Assembly (NCBI GenBank): GCA_015501605.1
Contig: JADNRZ010000004.1
Span: forward strand, 2,356,001-2,420,000
DNA: 64,000 bases
Direction of reading: 5' to 3'
Origin: Panaeolus papilionaceus
Lineage: Eukaryota > Basidiomycota > Agaricomycetes > Agaricales
Positions 34,082-44,964 of the stretch are shown piece by piece. Made by a program: the position numbers and the translations under genes. The notes beneath the pieces were generated by a model. That model was not told the DNA's origin. It saw nothing but the letters and a program-made list of their open reading frames with translations, and did not search any database. How positions within the stretch are numbered: position 1 is the stretch's first letter; each line of letters starts with the position of its first letter.

Positions 34082-34930
34082 TAATATTGAGAAAGCTATC
34101 GAGACCTGCATTCTGATTGATGCCCGTGCCATCACTCAGGATGGCCAAGCCCGTGGTACCCTTGCGCGCGATTGGCCTTGTGCTTGGAGTATGTCACACT
34201 TTGACTCAGTTTTCTCATGGGACATGGATCTGGGTAGTCTCGGTGTACCACAACCAAATTTCGGTTTCCCAACGCGAGAGTCTACGAGCATACCAACCAG
34301 TTAGGCGGGGTTTCCATCTGATTGAAGACCTGGCGTAAGGAGAATAAATGAAAATTGAAATGATGGAATAAATTAGATGTCAAGTCCGTGCTCGTCTTGG
34401 GACGCGCTACTGTGGGGTACGGCGGTCAGTTATCCCGTTTGGTCTGCGGTTGACTGATAGTAATGATTCAGAGCGACGCGCATGATGATTAATGTGCGCC
34501 TTGAGTCGGGAAACAGGCCATGATGACCAGGGATGTGTAAGCGTGACACGCGCCTGCGTGCCTGATGATAAAATGCGAAAATAGCGTGTTTATAGGTTCA
34601 GGTGAGCGCGCTGCTCATCATCGCGCGCTCAGATCAACCTTTATGACGGAGGCATTAATAGATCGAAACTTCCAAAAGTCAGAAATGAGCACACCATTGA
34701 GATGAATATAGAATAAACCCCCCGTTTCCAGTGCTCTGATCCTGTTTTCTATTGAAAGCGAGCCTCACTGTGTCGTAAGTAGCGTACCGCTGGGGATGCC
34801 TGGTTGTAACGCAGTTACTTGGCAGCAACGAAGCGCTAGAACTCCGAATATGACTCTATATTGCCCATGACTACGGACAGTCACGAAGTCTAAGTCAAAA
34901 ATACGATGGTGATTGGTTATAAACACTTCA
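34082..34930. other. Intergenic, no gene recognised
   Basis: CG-rich palindromic words (GCGCGC, CACGCGC) near 34490-34640 recall LTR-type sequence, but no ends could be matched. No gene seen. Confidence 0.3.
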
Positions 34931-36560
34931 ACAATACGAGGGAAATTTGTTTAAACAAATATTGATTAAACAAATATTTAGGCATGCAATTTGGCACTGC
35001 TCCATTTAATCATTTACTTACAACCACTGTAGGTGTTTAAACACAATTAACCGGAGTATTATTTAAATGAAAATGAATCTGTTTAAACATACACCAGCAA
35101 CTAAGAATTATATTCAATTAAACAGGTTGTTTAATTGAAATGAAATGATTGGTTAAACATCAGGGACTGTACATGAATGTAACTACGGACAGAAAGTAAT
35201 TAAATTGTATTGGATAGGGACCCAAAACGAGCGGAGATGGGGGGGAGAAAAAAGAGGGGGCCGGGGATGTGAGGAAGCACGTACTGCATGGTTGTGATTG
35301 GGGGGTGATGGGTGATGGGTGTCGGATAATGCCGTCATCAGGGAAGGCTATCAAATCAGCCAGTCAGTGTGTAGCCACTAGAATGTTGTTAAATTCGTGA
35401 CTTACCTGCATAGATCCCCACTGTATATGACCAAGAGGCTACATCTGCGAGTCAAAACCAAGTTAGCGCAAGTCGACATTTACGCAATTAGAAAAACTCA
35501 CCACAGATGGAGGATGTCAAGAGCAGGAGAAAGGGTGGAGAAGTGAAACGACGGTGTAAACCGAAGTCGAACGTAGTGATGTGTCTTCACGAAGGAAGTG
35601 GGTGGCGGATGGTGGATGGTGGATTGAGAGAGAGAAAGTGAAGGAGTTCGAACACTTCAACCTAAGTTTGAATTCGATCCCCGCCATCAATTCCACGATC
35701 ACAAGGATTCCTTGTTGAATATTTGGTTCTATTTGCGCAAATTGGAGGCTTATCCAAACATCCCAAGTCCTTTCCGTTCTGCCCACCACGTCCACCCAAC
35801 TTTCAATGCAAGTCCAGTGCTTGAGTGCAAGTTCTCATTAGCTCCTTGTCATGACAGATGTACTAACCTTTTTCAGCAGTGCAATCCCGACTATGTACCT
35901 TCCTGGTGCTGAGTAGTAAGTAGATATTTCCCCTCTGTCATTCGCCAGAACTGACTTTTTGCACAGCGTTTCGTACACAAGCCACATGCGCCAACGCCTC
36001 CTGCATGCACACTAGGTATGTTTAACCCTCTCAGATTATGTGTCAAGATCACTGACATATTTTGACTCTTTGTCAGGTCCTACTAAATGGTGTACGCCTT
36101 CTCATCTCTCCTCTATCCCTTGTCAACCCCTCTCTCCGCCATTCCACCCTGACTCAGGCTGCTGAACACCCTCGTTCCCTTCCTTCAATAGCACCCCTGT
36201 TCCCACTCTTTATGACGCGTCCCATTTGGGACACGGATTCTCGCACGGTGGAGACTGGGGGACTTCACGTCACCCCTTGCAAGTTTCGCCTGTGTGCCTT
36301 TGCACAAACCCCTTTTTTCATTTAATCGCTGTCTCTGCTTAGTAAAATTAGTGTATGTTTAAATCACTTTTTGTATTTAATCATTGCCTGTTTAATCAAT
36401 ATTTAAAAAAGTATTTAATTGAATTTTATGTTTTTAAATAGAAGAATTAATTAAATTGAGTTGTTTAAATGTCTTGTGTGCATTCAATATGCACCGCAAT
36501 CTTGGGTTTTGATGTTTAATCGGAATCTGATTAAATGAAATTCGCTCGTATTGTTGGAAT
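34931..36560. mobile_element. Candidate DNA element with AT-rich subterminal repeats
   Basis: CAACAATACGAG at about 34931 faces its reverse complement near 36551-36560. Both ends are followed inward by 200-bp stretches crowded with TTTAAAC, TTTAAT and TTAAAC words (34945-35160 and 36340-36575), while the middle has ordinary composition. No transposase is visible and no target duplication could be fixed. The paired arms suggest a non-autonomous transposon. Confidence 0.4.
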
Positions 36561-36851
36561 TTGTTTAAACAAATGCCATCGGGTTGTAGTCTAAGTGGGC
36601 TGTGTGAATGTCTCCCAGGGTTACTGTTGAAATTTTACCCACCTGGTCCCGGCGTATTTGGCCCAAGAGGTCCTTACTAATTCGTGTGCGCCAGGGACTC
36701 GACCAAGAGCACTGGGAGTGGGCACCTCGGTTACTCCCAGCTTGACCAATCACGAATCACCTACGAAAAACGGTATAAAAATCTGAGGTTAATGGGTAAC
36801 GGTAACATAGCCAACTGGCAGGCCCAGTTTAAGTCTATAATTTTAATTAAA

Positions 36852-38430
36852 ATGCTTCTCAACACCCTCGTCTTTGCAATTTTCGTCACTACCCCATTTT
36901 TTTCGAACGGCGCGCCATTGAATCACACCACAGTGTCATTGAATAACCGAGACGACACGGTACGTGCTAATAAGCTGTGGTTAATTTTGACAGGGGTGTA
37001 CTCACCCGACACCTTTCTACAGTTCGTGTCGCTTTCGGAGAGGGCAGTTGCCGTTCGCATTGTAACCTGCAAACCTAACCGTCATGTGAAAGGGAGGCCC
37101 AGTGGAAGGTACCTTGTTGCAGTCAAGAAAGGCGCCTCAACCACGGATCTGTTTAAACTCGTCTCTGGCACCAAGGGAGCAGTCGAGCTGAAGCATGTGA
37201 AGATGGTCATGGGAAAATTCGATAAACCGACCCTCGACAAGATTTTACAACACAAAGATGTGATCAAGGTTGCGGAGGATTGTCCGGTGAAGGCTGCAGG
37301 AACTATTACGCAGTAGGTGTGATTGCCCTGATGTTTTTATTCACCGTTACTGACCTAGATGTTCTAAACTCATTAGGTCCAATTCTCCCTGGGGACTTGC
37401 TCGATTATCGTCGAAGAAGAAGCTCGATGTCAGTACCCCATCTAAGAGGCAAAGGCTCACCTACAAGTACGACAGTACGGCAGGTGCATGTGCCGACATC
37501 TATGTCGTCGACAGTGGTATCAATATTGATCACTACGACTTTGGAACGCCATCCCGTGCCATTTGGGGAGCGTCTTTTGGTGGCCATGGCGATCACGATG
37601 ACACAGGTCATGGTACACATCTCGCGTATGTTGGTTTTATATGTCTATAATTGATCAGAAATTGATTCGTTACGACTTTGAATCTAGTGGTGTCGCTGGT
37701 TCGACCCTTTTTGGTGTGGCCAAAGGAGCGCGACTTATTGCGGTCAAGGTGTTGGGTGGCGTATACCCATCATTCGAAGCTCATGTGTCAGTTCAATCTT
37801 GGTCTTTGACGAATACACTCTGACCAAATATTTAATCAGAATTCAAGGCCTTGATTGGGTTATAGCTACTGCACCATCTACTGGGAGGCCTTCGATTGTC
37901 AACCTCTCGGTCGTGACGGGTGCATCTGACATGTATGACACTGCGGTTGAATACGTTCTCATGCACGACATTCACGTTGTTACTGCTGCCGGGAATTGGA
38001 ACATGGACGTTCAATTTGTCTCACCAGGACGTATGCCCAATATAGTCACCGTTGGAGCCAGTACTCTTGATGACAAACGTGTGGCCGATTCTGACTGGGG
38101 AGCCCTAGTTGACCTCTTCGCTCCTGGAGAAAATGTAATGAGTACGTGGATTGGTTCAAACACGGCCACTAACACATTGAGTGGTACATCTGTTGCGTCC
38201 CCGCATGTCGCTGGGCTGATCGCGCACGAGATTTGCCGTCGCCCCAACACTCGCTTCACTCCACAAACTATGCAAGCACATCTCATTCGAGAGGCCCAGC
38301 TCAATAGGCTTGACGCGAGCACATTACGTGAGTAACCTCTGTATTTAAATTTCTTAGGGATGCATTTTCACGCATGAATTTAATAGCTGCTGGAACTCAC
38401 AACAGGCTTGCACATGTACCATCAACATAA
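36852..38430 (+). CDS. Subtilisin-like serine protease (S8) with I9 propeptide
   Basis: Secreted protease of the proteinase K type. The ATG at 36852 opens a signal peptide (MLLNTLVFAIFVTTPFFSNG). An I9-like propeptide follows (SGRYLVAVKKGASTTDL ... KDVIKVAEDC). The catalytic domain has all three triad motifs: Asp in YVVDSGINIDH, His in DTGHGTHLAS and Ser in SGTSVASPHVAG, plus the oxyanion Asn in AAGNWNMD. Introns at about 37312-37376 (donor GTAGGT), 37624-37690 and 38323-38386 join in frame, and the last exon ends AGTHNRLAHVPST, TAA at 38430. The junction between AVKVLGG (about 37758) and GLDWVIA (about 37850) gives no perfect in-frame GT-AG pair. The only usable one skips about ten loop residues, so the gene could be slightly damaged there. 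Confidence 0.75.
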
Positions 38431-38893
38431 ATCTGATCTGTAGATAGTATAAATTTAGTAATTACTCTGTTATGTATCTCTCTCTCTGGCAACGAAAATT
38501 GCGAAGGAGTGGCATTGAGCATTCGAATCGTGATAACGTGTCCGTTCTTCGGACTCAAGGTATCAAGTATGTCTTTCTGAAATAAGCCCTGCGATGTTCG
38601 TCTATGTATTTTTGGGATCACCAGGTATTCGCTTTTCTCTACTTGGACTCACCAGTAAAAACTCTAATCATATTCCCTGCTTTCGTCATGACACATATTT
38701 ACGGTGTGGCAGTGCGGTGAAAAAGCAGTCCAGTCTTGTGACGTCACGGCCTATATATGGCAGTCTGTGCAACGCTGCCTGATTCAAGTTCACTTTCTTG
38801 CTCCTGTGCTTCACTTCAATTCTGCCTCAAGTTCTTCCAAATACTCTCCCTGAAGAGTCAGAGTGTGAATGTCAGTTGTAGGGAGGGCCAGTA
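38431..38893. promoter_or_regulatory. Upstream region of a GTPase gene, TATA near 38751
   Basis: CTATATATGG near 38751 lies about 140 bp before the ATG at 38894, followed by a C/T-rich leader. No coding sequence seen. Confidence 0.4.
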
Positions 38894-40667
38894 ATGAAGC
38901 ATGATGCGCACCGCCACGCCACGTCATCATCAGCCGCTGCCTCCTCGCATCGAGGGGAGTCATTGAATGTATCTCGTGTTGTAGGTATCTTCTTCACATA
39001 CCTTCTACTACGAGAAAGGAATTATTCACCGTGTTCTTCATATCTTATCACAACATCAGCAACAACCTGTTTTTGAATCTAAAGGTCAATATGTGGTGAA
39101 TGTTCGCCCTGTTGAGGCGGGCGAGATGCTGAACGATTGCGCTATCGTCATGTATGGACACTCCAATGCCTCATTGCTAATCAGCTGATTGAATGGGCGT
39201 TAGAATTGTGGGTAGGACTGGGGCGGGGAAGAGCAGTGTATGTTGAATGTGCATCGCCCATCATACCAACGACATTTGAGCAAGACTTTCATAGTTCATA
39301 GAGAAATTAGCATCAAAAACAGCCGGTGGTCCTCAGGGTATTGCGAAGAGCAAGTTGGACGCTGGAACACTTCATGTCGTTCCGTACCGAGTGGATCATC
39401 AAATGCTAAATCTAGGGACCGACAGACCACTCATCATCGTCGACACCCCAGGCCTATCCGACAAACGGATTTCGGAGATGATTATTGTAAGGATGATTCA
39501 AAAGTGGTTGAGGCAAAGGTGGCGTATTCTTTTCTATTTTTTAAGCTGTATTCAACTACCTCTTCATTTTAGCGGCGCGAAACGAGTTGATAGGTTGTTT
39601 TATATGGATAGTATAAGCGATAAGAAGATGACGCGTAGCCAAGCCACGAGTCTGGAGATTTTCAAGGCTCTCTGTGGAGAACAGGCTGCACACAGGACCG
39701 TTATATTAACCACCATGTGGGACCAGTTGTGGAATGACGATTTAGTCGCACAGGGAAATCACCACCACAGTCTGCTCGCAGAGACATACTTCTCCGTATG
39801 TTTATCCTGCTTCACATTATCTTTCTCTGTTACTGCTCACCATCAATTACACAGGATTTCCTCTCCTGTGGATGTCGTATGGAAAAATTTGAAAACACAC
39901 TGGAAAGCGTCATAGCAAATTTACAGAAATTGTGTCTTCCGCCGTTGGACGATTGTATCACGCACTCTCCGTTTCTCCTTGAACATGTCGGAGACCTGAA
40001 GGATACTGACGTAGGCGAGAGAGCCTTTGAGCTCTTGAAGGAGAGGTATGACAAACTCTATGACCGTCTACGCTTCGTGGAAGCAGACATAGAGAACTCG
40101 TCAGGGAATAATCCTCTAGAACTTGATCATATTCTTCGTAAGGAGATGGCGGAGCTGATGCAAGATTTAAAGGCAATAGGGGATGAGGCGATGAATTTCT
40201 CTCCAGATTATACGCAGTTCAGGAATAGGGTTTATAATGTTCTGGACGACATGGAACGTTCGGAACGCCCTACATCTCCAGACTCATCCTATTCGCGTAT
40301 TTCTAGGCAATCCCGCATGGGGTTCAGACATACACTCGAAGACTGGTTGTCTACTTTGACGCGGCTATCGCGCGGCAAGGTATGTCTATCTCGCAGTGAA
40401 TGTTATTCGCGCTGGGTTGGCTGACTCGTCATGGCAGTCGATGATATATCAAATCCCAGTTGCCTCCACCAGTCTTCCCAATATCCACGAGTTTGGCGGC
40501 GCTAAGAAAGGGTTAGTTCACAAGGTACGTCCCCTTCTCTTGACAAGATCCATCCATATGTGAGCATCACTGATGCGATCGTCCACTTCGTGCTGCCCTC
40601 ACTGTATGATCTATGCCTTATGGCGACTGTTGTTCAATGTACTACGACACAGTTGACATTGCTTTAG
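38894..40667 (+). CDS. AIG1-like P-loop GTPase
   Basis: Predicted GTP-binding protein of the AIG1-like group expanded in Agaricomycetes. It starts at the ATG at 38894. Exon 1 ends before GTATCT at 38986, the next exon gives YVVNVRPVEAGEMLNDCAIV, then a short exon encodes IIVGRTGAGKSS (Walker A). It continues FIEKLASKTAG, LIIVDTPGLSDKRIS (G3 DTPG), a switch to LFYMDSISDKKMTRSQ, and TVILTTMWDQLWND, the position of the G4 region. The C-terminal part is long, charged and helical (about 150 residues), with a serine-rich stretch near 40270-40320, ending GGAKKGLVHK and a last tiny exon to TAG at 40667. All motifs are intact, unlike in the paralogue at 18324-19955. Related proteins are regarded as signalling or defence switches; nothing here fixes the role. 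Confidence 0.7.
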
Positions 40668-41229
40668 TGATCCGCTCTTAGACTGTTCATAAGTACAAAA
40701 TAAAAAAAATCTGACCACAACTCGGCGCTAGTTGTGGCGTAGCCTGTCAATCGTTGAATGCTTTAGGTGTTGCCAAATCTCGTTGGTGGTTGGCATCTAC
40801 CAGTAGTCATCTCTGCAGCCGCCAGCTGGCGACATTTATCCTAGAAACAACTATTGTGGCGAGACCTTCTAAATTGCCTGGGCTTTTCATGTGATAGCAC
40901 AGTGAGTGTAATAGTGCTTGGCGAAGCCGGTGTAAATTCCAAACTGAGAAAGCTGGCATGAATATGTGACCCAGAACTCCTGGATGACTATCCAATGTGC
41001 TCAAGTAGTGAAGATTGATGTAAAGGTCATGTACAGTGTTCCACGGGCGCCAGGTTAGGCTAACAAGGCAGAAAAAGGCTTCAAGTCTAAGAGGAGCCCA
41101 TGGTGCAATACGGTAACATCTTGCGGAAACTACCGAACGCTGGGAGATATGAAACGCTTGGTCCAGTTGAAACAGGTGTTAACTTGAATAAACTCGAACA
41201 TGTTGTTGTTCTGTACCTCCATATGATCA
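40668..41229. other. Intergenic, no gene recognised
   Basis: A small hairpin (CCACAACT and AGTTGTGG) lies at about 40717-40738 just after the GTPase gene. Confidence 0.3.
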
Positions 41230-41345
41230 GCCTATCAATGTTCTCAATGGATTTACTTCAATGGCATCGTGTACTTGCAGAAGATGATGGACGACTTCGA
41301 GTCCAACGAAGGTCCCAGTGTGAAGATTGCCGATGTGGAAGAGAA
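41230..41345 (+). pseudogene. AIG1-like GTPase remnant 1
   Basis: NGIVYLQKMMDDFESNEGP corresponds to the FNGVVYFQKIDD segment of the GTPase at 51806-52856. Stops follow after EEKCAPW. Only this fragment is recognisable. Confidence 0.4.
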
Positions 41346-41529
41346 ATGTGCCCCTTGGTGAGGAACGTGATAGACAGAGGATATGGCGAGTGTAGTGTAG
41401 AGAGAAACAATAAGATGATTCCCAAGCGAGGGAATAGAGTGTTAGCGATGCAAGAGGGAATTGTCAGCTCGGATTGGGCTCAGCTCGGGCTCGAGGTGCT
41501 CAGGGTACGTTGCGCAGTTCAGACGTGAA

Positions 41530-42297
41530 AGTAGAGAGAGGTAAAAGTAAGGTGATAATATTTGAGTGGGGGTGATGTTATAAAAGAGAGAACGAGAGGC
41601 TACATAATACTGGGCACGCGCGTGCTCTTGCGCTGCCCAGGCTCGCTAAACGTATGTATTTGAAATGTATCTACCCTATGTAATTGTCCGTGTTGTAATG
41701 AAATAACAATGAGTCTCCTGCCGTTCGCCGCTGCCAATCATTCCTCTTCGACATCGCCGGCTCAACGCGTCACTGAGCTGAGTTGACCAGACTCGAGTGG
41801 GTCGTCAATCCACTTGCTGCAAGAGCGGAGCGCAATGTGAGGGGAGTGATGGGAGCTTTGAATGGACAGGAGATGTAGAATGTGAAATGGAGGGGAGTGA
41901 TGGGATTTTACAAGGAAAGCGGGTGTTTCGAAGGTGAAGACTATCTACTGGATAGGAGGCTTCCAAGCGCGAGAGTGGAGAGAGGGTGGTAGATGAGAAG
42001 TGAAACTAGAACTAAGTACTGACCCTGTGCCCTTATACCCGTCTCAATACCGTTCTTGAGGACTCGTTTGTGTTTATGGAGTTTTGAAGTGTTGCGAGGG
42101 TTGGAGGTGGTGCACGTGAGGTGTTAGGGTGACCGTGTTCCTATTTGGGATGAGGAAGGCCGCGCGTGCGGGATGCGCTGATGCGCGGTTGAGCGCGCTG
42201 CGTGATTAGTGGTACGAGCGTTGGGCTCGTTCGGTGATGAAGAGAGTGTTTAAGGTAAAATAGATAAAATAAAAGAGTGATAAAGTAATTGATTTAA
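41530..42297. mobile_element. LTR-like insertion
   Basis: A 770-bp non-coding segment separates two GTPase remnants. It holds AT-rich ends, palindromic CG-rich words (CACGCGCGTG; GATGCGCTGATGCGCG) and repeated GGAGGGGAGTGATGGGA blocks, as in LTRs. No target duplication was fixed. Confidence 0.3.
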
Positions 42298-42858
42298 GTG
42301 AGGGGCTTACACGAGCGACTCAACTTTCTATTCCACACCGACCTTGCCCTCAATATGTGCCGCGAGGAAAACTTTGAGCCAGAAGGACAATTTGATGTGG
42401 AAACCAACAAGAGGATGTTAAGGTCTGTCCTTGCTGTCTGCGGGAAGGAGGGCTATGGCAGAGTCTCGATCAGGAGGTCTTGGAGCTTCTTCGATAACGA
42501 CGAACTTCCTCCCATAAATCCTCCAAGGGTTTTGGATCATTGGCATGAGTTTCTATGCTATGAAGATGGGGTAATGGCTGTACGGAGAATTTGGTCGTTT
42601 GATTTAGATTTGGAGGGCATGATAAAGGAGACGAGGAATGCGATCAGAAATCACATGTGGTCTCTCGTTCGCGAGCCTCATGTTCGGATGACATTGCAGC
42701 TCCAGGGGGAGTTGCAGCAGAGGACAAGACATCTGCTTTTATCGCATTTTGAGCACAAATGTCAAGGGACCATGGCCGCACACGATAGATTTCGTTCAGC
42801 TTTCGTAAATACTAGCTCGATCACATTCCCTTTCATACAGGAATATTCATTCGAATAA
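42298..42858 (+). pseudogene. AIG1-like GTPase remnant 2, C-terminal part
   Basis: Open frame without an ATG start. NFLFHTDLALNM and ETNKRMLRSVLAVCGKEGYGR match the middle, and SLVREPHVRMTLQLQGELQQRT matches the end, of the GTPase at 51806-52856 (LLCEPHMRVKLQLQDQLGHGT). P-loop and DTPG exons are missing. The frame is otherwise clean, suggesting loss of the 5' half rather than general decay. TAA at 42858. Confidence 0.6.
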
Positions 42859-43951
42859 TTATCAGTATTATTATTATTGGATTTAGAATTATTACATTGA
42901 ATAATTCAAATATTATTATGGGCAATTGATGATAAGTCAAAGGTCAGCTAACCTCAACAAAGGCAGAAGTACCTAAACCGGGCCTTAGCCAACTCAAGTT
43001 TAACAAAGAGAATGGTCCGGACTACACATGAAAGGGTTGAGAAGATTGTAGAGAAGATTCGGAGTAGATTATAGAGAAGATTCAAAATCTTCTACAACGA
43101 GAAGATGATTTGTTTCCCGCAGTGTCAAGCTCTTTTCTGGCCTCGTTTCTCGTGTTTTGTGTTCGTATTTCGCCCTTCATCATCGTCCGATGGCAGAGTA
43201 CACCATCGTTAGCGTTTATTTTCGTTATTTTCGTATTTGTCCTTCGTCTGCATCTTTTCTGACCTCACACTCATCTCACCTTCCCTCCTCTTCCCCTCTG
43301 TCAAACATCGACCCCACGAACTCGTATTGCTCGTCTCACCTTCCTCTTCCGTCCTCCTAACTCGACCACAGATCACATCATCAACCTCGCCCACCTTTCA
43401 CCCAGATCTCCCCACGTGCATATCAGTGGCGAAAGACAACTCAGGAAGACTGGAACACGGAAGAGATTGATATATAGCTGGAGTAACTGTCTAATATTAC
43501 CACAGTGGAACGGAGTACCAGACCCTGTCGCTAGTCGGCGCTGTCGTTATTCATTCTGTTGTACTGTCACCCTTGGATCGTTTCACAAATCCCATTTCAT
43601 AAATTTGCGCCATAGCAGACGATGTCGAAAGCATGAACCCAGTGAGTGTTCTCGACGTCCACCAACAGGTCTCGTCAATGTAATTATCTTGGTGAGTTGA
43701 GGATACCAAACCAATACGGATAATCCCAACTTAATACGACACCAGAATGCTGAATAATTAAAAAACGTCTTTGGACACCATAAAGTCATACGCATCGCAT
43801 CGACCATAAATTGTCTATGAATTATCAGCAATAAAGTAAAAGCATACGTATTGATCTCATCTCAAAGACAGCTAGCCGTATCTATGCATCACAGAATCCT
43901 CAACCAGTCCCCCAAACTTCACTCGCACCAGGGATATCACGTCTTCTAGCG
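42859..43951. other. AT-rich spacer and pyrimidine-rich LTR-like remnant
   Basis: 42860-42930 is AT-rich with TTATTATT runs. 43130-43440 is C/T-rich and resembles the leader at 9600-9830 (ACCCCA.GAACTCGT, CACCTTTCACC, ATCTCCCCACG), so it is probably a remnant of the same type of Ty3 element. No gene seen. Confidence 0.4.
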
Positions 43952-44347
43952 CTAGTAAACCTCCCTCTCCCTAATAAATTTCAGAGACGGAGGTTCAGTA
44001 TCCTTGAAGTAGACTTCGGTCCAGATATCGGGGGTGGTGGGCTCGGGGGACTCATTAGCCTCAGTGACGGCGGCGTCCACTCCAGCCTTGGCTTCTTTGT
44101 CAAGTTTCGATGAGAGAAAATAAGAGAGGGGTAAAGTGTATGCGCGTTTTAAAGAACATGAAACAAAATGAAAACAAGGTGGATATATACGCCATGGTCG
44201 AATGCGAGAGGGATAAAATATTACGAATACATACCTTGAATAACCCACTCCTCAATATTCTTCTACAGCCTATGGATAGGATCCAGAGTGCTCCTCATGC
44301 GCTGAACCTCCTCATGAGTATGGTAGGTGGTTCCGGGGTAGGACATG
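43952..44347 (-). pseudogene. PDA1: Pyruvate dehydrogenase E1-alpha, 3' fragment, copy 1
   Basis: Copy of the last two coding exons of the pyruvate dehydrogenase E1-alpha gene. An AG acceptor precedes MSYPGTTYHTHEEVQRMRST, then an in-frame TAG after DPIHRL, NIEEWV and a GTATGT donor. The second exon gives LDKEAKAGVDAAVTEANESP, TPDIWTEVYFKDTEPPS and an altered tail, stop at 43952. Everything upstream (the TPP-binding part) is absent. The retained intron argues for DNA-level duplication, not retrocopying. A second copy lies at 53195-53640. Confidence 0.78.
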
Positions 44348-44964
44348 CTGTCAGGTTTGGATGGATCAAGAAGGAAAGGAAGCAATGAGGGGACGATCGG
44401 CGCAGAGAGATGAAGGGGAGGGGAGACCATATGGCATGAGAGAATTAACTGCCAAGACGACATTGAGAGCGAGAGAGAACTAAATAAAGGTCGGGCTCGA
44501 CGACGTAGACAACAGGGTACGAATGAGTGTCATAGTGTGTAGAATCGGAAAGATCGGCGAAGTACAAATGTGGGAAGTGGGGTGTGCAATAACCCTTATC
44601 TAATATCGAGGCGTGGACGCTCGGCAGTTCCCGGAGTACGAGGTCTGGACGTCCTACCTTCTCGTCTCCATATACGCATCACCCACTCCATGAGCCTAGG
44701 ATTGAGGTTCAACTGAAGATTGGATAAGAAATGGATAATGTGATGCAGTGCGTAAATACATTAAATAAGGAAACGCTCGACTCTATAGAGAATGCGATGC
44801 TGGAAGGATACAAAAACAATGGCACGAGAAGACACAGTCACAGGTCAAGAAGCGAAGACAGATCTAAAAATACAAGGTGATGGATGAAACATTGGTCCTG
44901 TGACGAAATACGATTGAAAACCTTTCACATCAAGGTTCCCAGCGCATTGTATGCATGTCCTGTG
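44348..44964. other. Intergenic, no gene recognised
   Basis: It lies upstream of the PDH fragment. A short stretch (AGAATCGGAAAGA, near 44542) recurs near 53880 at the equivalent place beside PDH copy 2. Confidence 0.35.

Noticed and set aside
36961..36994. 34-nt intron-like stretch in the S8 propeptide (GTACGT ... GACAG)
   Set aside because: Too short for a usual intron and its removal would shift the frame; the unspliced frame is open.
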